Shown here: piece after piece, positions 59,101-64,000 of the stretch
Layout: every line of letters begins with the position of its first letter
How positions within the stretch are numbered: the first letter of the stretch is position 1
Source of the DNA: Streptomyces sp. NBC_00237
GTDB taxonomy: Bacteria > Actinomycetota > Actinomycetes > Streptomycetales > Streptomycetaceae
NCBI RefSeq assembly: GCF_026342435.1
Contig: NZ_JAPEMT010000003.1
Location: forward strand, 558,001 to 622,000
Length of the DNA stretch: 64,000 nt
Direction of reading: 5' to 3'
Translations under genes and position numbers: made by a program
The notes under the pieces: model-generated
Told to the model about the DNA's origin: nothing
Database searches by the model: none
Seen by the model: only the letters and a program-made list of their open reading frames with translations

Positions 59101-62100
59101 GAGGACCACCGCCTGGGGTCCGGGGCGTCCGGCGGCGCGCGCACCGGTCGGCGCCTGTTCCAGTACTGCGTGCGCGTTGGTGCCGCCGATCCCGAAGGAG
59201 CTCAGGCCCGCCCGCGCGGGCTGGTCGCCGTCCAGGGGCAGATTCCGGTCGGCCACGAAGAACGGCGACTCGTCCCACGCGATCTCCGAGCTCGGCAGGT
59301 CGCAGTGCAGGGTCCGCGGAACCTCGCCGTGCTGCAGCGCCAGGGCCACCTTGATGAGGCCGGCGATCCCCGCGGCCGCGTCCAGGTGGCCGATGTTGCT
59401 CTTGACCGAGCCGATGCCGCAGTACTGGCTGCGTGCCGTGTAGGGCCGGTACGCCTCGGTCAGAGCCGCGACCTCGATGGGATCGCCGAGCCTCGTGCCC
59501 GTGCCGTGCGCTTCGACGTAGCTGATCGTCGACGGGTCCACGCCCGCCTTGTCCAGCGCCTTGCGGATCACCTCGGTCTGGCCGCGCACACCGGGCGCGT
59601 AGAACCCTGCTTTCTCACCGCCGTCGTTGTTCACCGCGACGCCGCGGATCAGGCAGTAGATGTGATCGCCAGCGGCTATCGCCTCCCTGGCGCGCTTGAG
59701 GACGACCACACCGACACCTTCACCGCCGGACATGCCGTCGGCACCGTCGGCGAACGCGCGGCTGCGCCCGTCGCTGGAGAAGTTCAGGCCCGGCTGGTGT
59801 ACGTATCCCAGGTCCCCTGCGGAGAACAGGCTGGCCGCGCCGACGATCGCCTGGTCGGCGTCGCCTGTCAGGAGTCCCTGACAGGCGACGTGCACCGCGC
59901 TCAGCGCCGAGGAGCAGTTGGTGCTCACCGCCATGCTGGGGCCGTGCAGGCCCAGCTTCGTGGAGATCATCGTGGGCACGGTGCCGCCTTGCGCGAACAG
60001 CCATGCGGCGTAGGTCTCGGAGCTCTCCAGGACGCGCGGGCCCGACGCGTTCGCCATCAGAGCCGGGAGCAGGGCCTGGTAGAAGTTCGTGCTCGTGGAC
60101 GTGGTGACGCTGGTCTCGGGAACGTCCTCCGGGCGGTAACCGGCATCCTCCAACGCCTGCCACGCGTGCTGCAGCAGCAAGCGCGCCTGTGGGTCCATGA
60201 ACTCGGCGTCGCGGGGGGAGATGTCGAAGAACGCCGCGTCGAACTCCGCCCTGCCGTCCACGACCGACCGCTGCGGCACGTATCCGGGTCGGGTGATCAG
60301 CTCTTCCGGCACTCCGAGCGCGCGCAGCTCCTCGACCGACCATGACGTGCCGCCGCTGCGTCCTTCCACGAGCGCGGACCAGAATGCGCGGTGGTCCATG
60401 GCGCCCGGGAACCGGCAGGACATGCCGATCACCGCGATCGCATCATCGAGCCAGGTGCCGTCGGCTGCCGGAGTGGCACGGTGCGGCTCACGAGGCTGTT
60501 CACGGGGCTGTTCACGGGGCTGCTCGGGCTCGACCGGCTGCGCCGCAGGTGCCTGCCGGGCGGGCAGCAGCTCCGTCAGGTGCCGGGCCATCGCCGCGAC
60601 GGACGGATGCGCGAAGAGGCTGGTGGGTCGCAGGGAGCAGCCGAACTCGCGGTTGATCACCTCCACCGTTTCGATGGCCGCGAACGAGTCTCCGCCGATG
60701 TCGAAGAAGCCCGCGGCACGATCGACGTCCCGCGAGCCGAGCACCTCTTCGAAGATTCCGCGTACGGTCCGCTCGATGTCGAGCGCGGCCACAGGGCTTT
60801 CGGCTGCCGGGAGCGGTACCGTCGGGGCGGCCTCGGCCAGTTTCGCCCGGTCGACCTTGCCGTGCGGCGTGAGCGGGAAGGAGTCCAGGGCCACGAATGC
60901 GGCGGGCACCATGTAGGCGGGGAGGGTCTTGGCGAGATCCGCGCGCAGCAGTGCGGCGTCGACCGGCGCGTCTCCGTTTCGGGTGACATAGGCCGTGAGC
61001 CTGTCTGACAGGCCGACGTGCGTGAGCAGGACGACGCTTCGGCCGATCTCCTGGCGGGCGTTGAGCACTGACTCGATCTCGCCGAGTTCGATGCGATGGC
61101 CACGCAGTTTGACCTGGTTGTCCCTCCGGCCCAGGACGACGATCTCGCCGTTCGGCAGTCGGCGTGCGAGGTCGCCGGTCCGGTAGAGACGTCCGGGTGC
61201 GAACGGGTTGTCCAGGAAGCGCTCGGCCGTCAACTCCGGCTTCCGGTGGTAGCCCAGCGCGACTCCGTCGCCCGCGATGTGCAGCTCGCCGGTGACGCCG
61301 ACCGGCAGGGGACTCATGTTCTGGTCGAGTACGTAGAGCTGGGTGTTCGCGATGGGGCTGCCGATGGTCACCGGCTCCTCACGGCGCAGCCGTTTCGCCG
61401 AGGACCAGATGGTCGTCTCCGTGGGCCCGTACAGGTTCCAGGCTTCGCCGCGTGCGACGAGTTGGTCCTTCAGGCCGTCGGGCAACGTTTCGCCGCCACA
61501 CAGCACCTTGACGCGCTCGGTGTTCTGCCACCCGACGCGCACCAGCATGGCCCAGGTCGCCGGAGTGGCCTGCATGATGGTGGGCCGCCAGGCGGCGATC
61601 TTCTCGGCCAGCAAGGTGGCATCGGCGGCCGTGGCCGCTTCGCAGATGCAGACCTGCCCGCCGGTGACCAGCGGAAGGTAGAGCTCCAAGGCGGCGATGT
61701 CGAAGCTGTGCGTGGTGAGGGCCAACAGCCGGTCGTTGGAGGTCACCTCCAGCGTGCGTGCCATGGCCAGCAGGAAATTGGTCAGCGCCGCGTGCGGGAC
61801 GACGACGCCCTTGGGCTTCCCCGTGCTGCCCGAGGTGTAGATGACGTAGGCGGCCGGAGATGCCGAGGCCCGCGAGCCCGGCGCATCGGCGGCCGTCTCC
61901 CCGGCCGCTGCCCCCGCCTGGGTGACCTGATCATCCTGGCGGTCTGTCGGGTACAGCCTCGCCTTCGGCAACCCCACCCCGGCCAGCCTGTCCATCGTCG
62001 CCCCATGGCAGATGACGAGTTGCGCGCCGCTGTCCTGGACCATGGAGGAGAGGCGTTCGGCAGGCAGCCGACCGTCCAGGGGCAGGTACACCGCGCCGAG

Positions 62101-63783
62101 CTTCATGACGGCGAGGAGGGCCTCGACGAGGTCGAGCGACCGTTCGTAGCAGACTCCTACGACGTCCCCCGGGCCGACGCCTTGACGCCGCAGCGTCTGC
62201 GCCAACGCCGCGCTGCGGTCCGCGAGTTCGCGATACGTGAGAGTCCGCTCCCCGCAGGTGACCGCGGGGGCACCCGGGTTCGCATCCGCCTGCTCCGCGA
62301 AGAGGTCCCAGCACGTTCGATGCGCGGGAAAGTCGACCTCGGTGCGGTTCCACGCCTCGATGACGAGGCGCCGTTCCTCGTCGCCGAGCAGGTTCAGCCT
62401 GCCCAGCGGCGACCGCCCGTCCGAGTCGAGGATGCCGTCCACCAGGGTGGCGAAGTGTTCTGCCATGCCCGCGACGGCGTCGGCCGAGTAGGCGTCGGGG
62501 TGGTACTTCCAGTTCACCAGGAACCCGTCACCGGGAGCCACGTCCACGGTGAGGTCGTACTCGCCCAGTTGGTACAGCCCGTCGACGAGTTCGAACTCCG
62601 TCTCGCCAGTGGCGCGGGCCCGCTCGCCCAGGTAACCGGAGAGAGCGGAATCCTGATAGTTGTACACGATCTGATAAAGCGGCGACCGCGGATTCACCCC
62701 CCGGGCGCCGAGGTCGCCCACGATCCGGTGGAACGGGTAGGCACCGTGCTCAAGTACTTCGAGCACCGTGGACTGTACGCGCCGGGCGAACGACGTGAAC
62801 TCCTCGGAGGCGTTCGGCCTGTTCCGGACGGGCAGCGTGTTGACGAAGCAGCCGACGATCGGGTCGAAGCGCTCCGCCGGGCGCCCGGCCACCGGCATCC
62901 CGATGACGAGGTCCTCGCTTCCGGTGTACCGGTGCAGCAACGTCAGGAAGGCCGCCAGGAAGAAGATCCCCGGGCTGATCTCATGCGAGGCGGTGAAGGC
63001 CGCGACGGCGGCGGCCCGGTCTTCCGTCAGCCGGCTGGTGTACACCTCGCCCACGTGGGGCGCGTCCGGTGGCAGAGCCGTCTGTGAGGGTAAACCTGTG
63101 AGGACTGCCGCGCCGGTGAGCTCCCGCACCCAGAACTCGCGGTCCTTCTCGGCGCGCTCGCCGGTGAGTACGTCCCGCTCCCACTCGACGAACTCACCGA
63201 ATGAGGCGGAGCCCACCTCGATCGGCACGTCCCGCCCCTCGACCCGTGCCCGGTACGAACGGAGAAGCGTGTCGATGACGAGACGCCCCGACACCCCGTC
63301 GATCACGAGGTGATGAAAGACCAGCAGAACGTACGCCTCGGACGCGGAGCGACGCAGGACAGCCAGCCTGGTCAAAGGATCCCCGGCCAGGTCGAACGGT
63401 TGCCGCGCCCTCTCCTTCAGGAAGTCCAGCACTCGGTCGGACGGCACATCGGAGATGTCCACGTGCTCGACGAAGAAACCGTCCGCATCTCTGTGGGACA
63501 GACGCGGCCCGTCATCCGTCTCGCGCACCGTGGCCGAGAGAAGCGGATGCCGGAAAAGCGTGTCGCGGAACGCGGCCTGAAGCGCCGCAGTGTCCACGTC
63601 CGCAGACGATAAGCACACGGGAACGTTGTACGCGTACGTCTCCGGTTCCATCTTGGCCAGTGCCCACAAGCCGCGTTGCCCCTCGGACAGCGGGATCTCC
63701 ACCCGTCTGCTGAGTTCGGCCAGTACCTCCGTCGTCGACATCTCGCCGTCGGCGTACATGCGGGTGAGCGCGCGAAGGCTCAT
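53107..63783 (-). CDS. Hybrid NRPS-PKS: C-A(Gly)-PCP-KS-MT-ACP-KS-DH-KR
   Basis: A 3558-aa megasynthase. C domain at about 30-460 (HHLVIDGVS active His). A domain at about 480-1010 (YTSGSTGKPKG, YGPTETT). Pocket residues read by eye (SFDIAALEL, IMQATPATW, VLCGGE, NLYGPTE) give a D-I-L-Q-L-G-L-I-type code, known for glycine. PCP: IGGDSF near 1031. KS1: TNCSSAL near 1289, no AT behind it. MT: LEIGAGTGST near 1914. ACP: YGLDSLTG near 2146. KS2: DTACSSS near 2384, no AT. DH: HQVQGTAIVP near 2804. KR: GGAGALG near 3280 and Tyr near 3421. It ends after KR, its ACP lying on the next protein. ATG 63783 follows GGACGGAG. The C domain implies an upstream acyl donor. Confidence 0.9.
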   Translation of the reverse strand: MSLRALTRMYADGEMSTTEVLAELSRRVEIPLSEGQRGLWALAKMEPETYAYNVPVCLSSADVDTAALQAAFRDTLFRHPLLSATVRETDDGPRLSHRDADGFFVEHVDISDVPSDRVLDFLKERARQPFDLAGDPLTRLAVLRRSASEAYVLLVFHHLVIDGVSGRLVIDTLLRSYRARVEGRDVPIEVGSASFGEFVEWERDVLTGERAEKDREFWVRELTGAAVLTGLPSQTALPPDAPHVGEVYTSRLTEDRAAAVAAFTASHEISPGIFFLAAFLTLLHRYTGSEDLVIGMPVAGRPAERFDPIVGCFVNTLPVRNRPNASEEFTSFARRVQSTVLEVLEHGAYPFHRIVGDLGARGVNPRSPLYQIVYNYQDSALSGYLGERARATGETEFELVDGLYQLGEYDLTVDVAPGDGFLVNWKYHPDAYSADAVAGMAEHFATLVDGILDSDGRSPLGRLNLLGDEERRLVIEAWNRTEVDFPAHRTCWDLFAEQADANPGAPAVTCGERTLTYRELADRSAALAQTLRRQGVGPGDVVGVCYERSLDLVEALLAVMKLGAVYLPLDGRLPAERLSSMVQDSGAQLVICHGATMDRLAGVGLPKARLYPTDRQDDQVTQAGAAAGETAADAPGSRASASPAAYVIYTSGSTGKPKGVVVPHAALTNFLLAMARTLEVTSNDRLLALTTHSFDIAALELYLPLVTGGQVCICEAATAADATLLAEKIAAWRPTIMQATPATWAMLVRVGWQNTERVKVLCGGETLPDGLKDQLVARGEAWNLYGPTETTIWSSAKRLRREEPVTIGSPIANTQLYVLDQNMSPLPVGVTGELHIAGDGVALGYHRKPELTAERFLDNPFAPGRLYRTGDLARRLPNGEIVVLGRRDNQVKLRGHRIELGEIESVLNARQEIGRSVVLLTHVGLSDRLTAYVTRNGDAPVDAALLRADLAKTLPAYMVPAAFVALDSFPLTPHGKVDRAKLAEAAPTVPLPAAESPVAALDIERTVRGIFEEVLGSRDVDRAAGFFDIGGDSFAAIETVEVINREFGCSLRPTSLFAHPSVAAMARHLTELLPARQAPAAQPVEPEQPREQPREQPREPHRATPAADGTWLDDAIAVIGMSCRFPGAMDHRAFWSALVEGRSGGTSWSVEELRALGVPEELITRPGYVPQRSVVDGRAEFDAAFFDISPRDAEFMDPQARLLLQHAWQALEDAGYRPEDVPETSVTTSTSTNFYQALLPALMANASGPRVLESSETYAAWLFAQGGTVPTMISTKLGLHGPSMAVSTNCSSALSAVHVACQGLLTGDADQAIVGAASLFSAGDLGYVHQPGLNFSSDGRSRAFADGADGMSGGEGVGVVVLKRAREAIAAGDHIYCLIRGVAVNNDGGEKAGFYAPGVRGQTEVIRKALDKAGVDPSTISYVEAHGTGTRLGDPIEVAALTEAYRPYTARSQYCGIGSVKSNIGHLDAAAGIAGLIKVALALQHGEVPRTLHCDLPSSEIAWDESPFFVADRNLPLDGDQPARAGLSSFGIGGTNAHAVLEQAPTGARAAGRPGPQAVVLSARDGERLGVLARQLLEFLPGYRDAHGDLASLAYTLQVGRRAMTERAVFVANDVDGLIATLQEYVERGARGTVFEGSARRPEDTLLGLFDRPGELRDLTTGWLERGEWDKIAPLWVNGVDVEWHAHYGANPPVRVSLPTYPFAAKRFWPTAEAVSAPRAAEPLDAASLLVAAAGPDNVETFLSGRASATDEMDSLSRPLVLAQLVAAGLFHAPVRRDLIGQGVAPSFAQWLDHTVAVLLSHGELVREGACVAPRKSAPGLEQAWRTWRAWKDAHAGDPELAAKTGLTERMIDALPAILSGRTKATAVMFPGGSFELVEPAYRGNATADYFNDVTAGAVRAEVDARHHDGIRLLEIGAGTGSTSERVFAQLAGRDLAEYCYTDLSKAFLIDAERRFAGHVPYVSFTTFDVEREPGAQGLAVGGYDIVIANNVLHATQDIVQAVRHARALLRPGGVLVLNELARNDWWSHLTFGLLEGWWRPTDGRRIEGGPALSSDSWRAVLRECGFDTVELLAEPARDLGQQVVLARAGSPVPRRDPRPAVSGSQPAPAGSTEKHVRTTVERILAETLRLTADELAADKPFADYGLDSLTGVSLVNRLNESLSIDLDPSVLFENPSIRRLTRFILDEEGAAIVASVPERSEPTMPSEPTVPSEPTEPSEPTEPSGGGREPVAIVGMSGRFPGARDVDTFWDLLASGRDAVAKVSRWDLASLGIDCVDGGLLDGVDEFDPLFFGISGAEAVYMEPQQRLFLQEAWRALEDAGHAGESLDRDRCGIYVGCAAGDYLDMTGPADYPGQALWGNMNSLVPSRIAYYLDLHGPALAVDTACSSSLVSLYLACQALWAGEVTTAIAGGVYVQNSPRLYLAATRAGMLSPTGRCRAFDQAADGFVPAEGVGALVLKRLSDAEADGDHIHGVIRGIGINHNGTTNGIAAPNGTSQERLIRQIYQDFDIDPEGIGLVEAHGTGTKLGDPVEFRALDRAFRGFTDAERFCSLGSTKASIGHAQAAAGVIGVIKTLLAMRHEVIPGLPHHTETNSSVALSGSPFFVHTEPQRWDVPEGGKRRAAVTSLGASGTNAHAVIEQASKPPAPPRSRQGEARLIALSAATEHALREQVALLARHCREHPDLEVGDVSHTLLLGRRHLRHRWARVVRDIAELENQCTAWLSGQDDPAQSADSRLQALAEQFLDGEAPDFAALFRDSRYRRVPLPVYPYERERYALPTRAVADDGPQREGDLLTGDEFYLRDHQVQGTAIVPGAMYLRWAAAAARRTASDAVRLDDVVFLRPLAVAGVPRALRVALRADGDVTRFSVSSTESPGDEPVLHCQGEVSGVEPTAARALDLPALLRDFPSTGFDSSRFYAEWRDRGIAYGPTFQGVVAVHRNDDAVLAELRLPGAATGTTDGLAPHPVLVDSAMQCMRLLDGDDQVGLVFSIKSVEVLSPGTATMWALIRRAEDARGADRINIDLAADDGTVCLRLRGIAGRRAEQTPDPEDDAVTLLPVWDALQRTESATWPQRSASVGIVAPPGQARDVLIARYPGAHVIADPTQGTADPTQSTYDSLEKSVRSVPELDHLIWVAPRAVDDRSGASVVEAQSSGSLHAFRTVKALLAAGYGERSLGLTLITERAHAVHEAEAVDPAHAGVAGLAGSTAKEYPNWRVRVADLEDYDAPSLAAVLDLAADPDGNLRIHRDGRWHGQRLMTVQPASPTSSRLRQGGTYVIVGGAGALGTAISEYLIRRYKAQVVWLGRRPQDARVEAAVAQAAGADGPAPLYLRCDATDPASLRTAKDEIVRRFGTVHGVIHSGLVFSGASLARMSEAQFEDVLRGKVDASVRCMQVFGGDSLDFALFLSSINSYLKAIKQANYAAACTFLDSFALTVQRHYGTDGKVLNLGYCFNNAPTEGERNAVVGAQAPLIQPDELAAAIERLCAGPVSRLTLMKFSPALNNRGIVLGDDELVLPTAVPPVAGPADVQDRAAVPGGELELERLRARTAQLTALTI

Positions 63784-63798
63784 GACGGACTCCGTCCT

Positions 63799-63819
63799 GC
63801 CACGCCACCGGGGCGTGGC
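63799..63819 (-). terminator. 8-bp hairpin just before the NRPS-PKS gene
   Basis: GCCACGCC, loop ACCGG, GGCGTGGC, 16 bases upstream of the NRPS-PKS start and 7 past the stop of the previous gene. A weak terminator or a leader structure over the ribosome site. Confidence 0.45.
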
Positions 63820-63825
63820 GCTACG

Positions 63826-64000
63826 TCAGAAGATCGCGGGCGAACGCAAGGACTCTGCCCGAGCCCGTACGGAGCGGGCTTCCAGGTGGCGGGGACCAAG
63901 GGGTGATACGAGTTCGTCGCACAGCACTTCGACGAGGTCGTAGGACCAGCTGTGGCAGGCACGGGTGCCCTCGCGGGTCGAGCCGAAGCTGGCGCGGCAC
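63826..64000 (-). CDS. Unidentified protein, C-terminal fragment at right edge
   Basis: On the minus strand a frame enters from beyond 64000 and stops with TGA at 63828-63826. The 57 visible residues include STREGTRACHSWSYDLVEVL, then CDELVSPLGPRHLEA and RARAESLRSPAIF at the end. Trp, Cys and Asp-Leu-Val blocks suggest a folded domain, but I recognise no family. It lies 42 bp upstream of the NRPS-PKS gene in the same direction and may belong to its operon. Reading-frame statistics are short, so a spurious frame cannot be excluded. Confidence 0.4.
   Translation of the reverse strand, partial: CRASFGSTREGTRACHSWSYDLVEVLCDELVSPLGPRHLEARSVRARAESLRSPAIF

Noticed and set aside
54307..60345. A very long open frame (2012 codons) on the plus strand opposite the NRPS-PKS gene
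   Set aside because: It is antisense to clear C/A/KS/MT/DH/KR coding sequence; long antisense frames are expected at high GC and this one shows no family motif.
1..64000. tRNA, rRNA and intact insertion sequences
   Set aside because: No cloverleaf, rRNA or transposase signature was noticed on either strand by eye; a tRNAscan or IS search would settle it.

Overview
The window reads as chromosome from a high-GC actinomycete, almost certainly Streptomyces or a close relative. The evidence is the strong third-position GC bias, frequent GTG starts with AAGGAGG-type ribosome sites, and the gene types present: an ANTAR protein, a GH19 chitinase, a PAS/PP2C/HATPase sensor, secreted metalloproteases, and several specialised-metabolite loci side by side. 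The many gene relics suggest an accessory region such as a chromosome arm. No tRNA, rRNA, CRISPR array or intact transposon was seen.

Layout. (1) 1-3.2 kb: a truncated DsbA-fold gene, a baeRF-type gene, an ANTAR protein and a sigma-factor relic. (2) 3.2-9.9 kb: a minus-strand operon SRPBCC - CrtI-like oxidase - CYP152-type P450, a divergent membrane-anchored SDR, then a P-loop/GNAT-like/HTH regulator. (3) 10-14 kb: two paralogous small secreted proteins, a methyltransferase relic, a secreted protein-arginine-deiminase homologue and a conserved hypothetical. (4) 14.0-18.7 kb: a compact lanthipeptide locus with a 41-aa precursor, a LanL-type synthetase keeping its zinc ligands, a 49-aa exported peptide and a divergent LuxR-type regulator. 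(5) 19-24.7 kb: chitinase with a dre-like operator, PAS-PAS-PP2C-HATPase sensor, two gene relics, and a divergent NAD(P)H-oxidoreductase/AraC pair. (6) 24.8-29.4 kb: a tightly coupled terpenoid operon (class II cyclase with DxDD, cis-prenyltransferase, class I-like terpene synthase, FAD oxidase). (7) 29.7-36.6 kb: a PadR relic with its operator, two large secreted metalloproteases, a secreted hypothetical and a winged-helix protein. (8) 37-63.8 kb: a GntR/UTRA regulator, then a 26-kb minus-strand NRPS-PKS operon running from the right edge.

The NRPS-PKS operon is the most striking feature. In transcription order it encodes C-A(predicted Gly)-PCP-KS-MT-ACP-KS-DH-KR; then MT-ACP-KS-ACP-TE; then KS(Cys to Ser)-AT-ACP-KS-AT(decayed)-DH-ER(remnant)-KR-ACP; then a KAS III-like acyltransferase; then a free-standing AT fused to an ACP. 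The first two megasynthases have no AT domain, so they are of trans-AT type. The third has one intact cis-AT and a second AT lacking both active-site residues and its small subdomain. The AT-ACP protein is therefore the likely malonyl supplier for all the AT-less modules. Stops and starts overlap or nearly touch along the operon, so it looks co-translated. Biosynthetically the third protein (loading KS plus one reducing module) may act first, handing an unsaturated acyl chain to the Gly-incorporating protein, with the Cys-type thioesterase releasing the product. This mosaic of cis- and trans-AT logic, with decay frozen inside a cis-AT module, matches no cluster I can name.

The lanthipeptide and terpenoid loci each look like small stand-alone pathways. 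Neither has an obvious transporter in the window.
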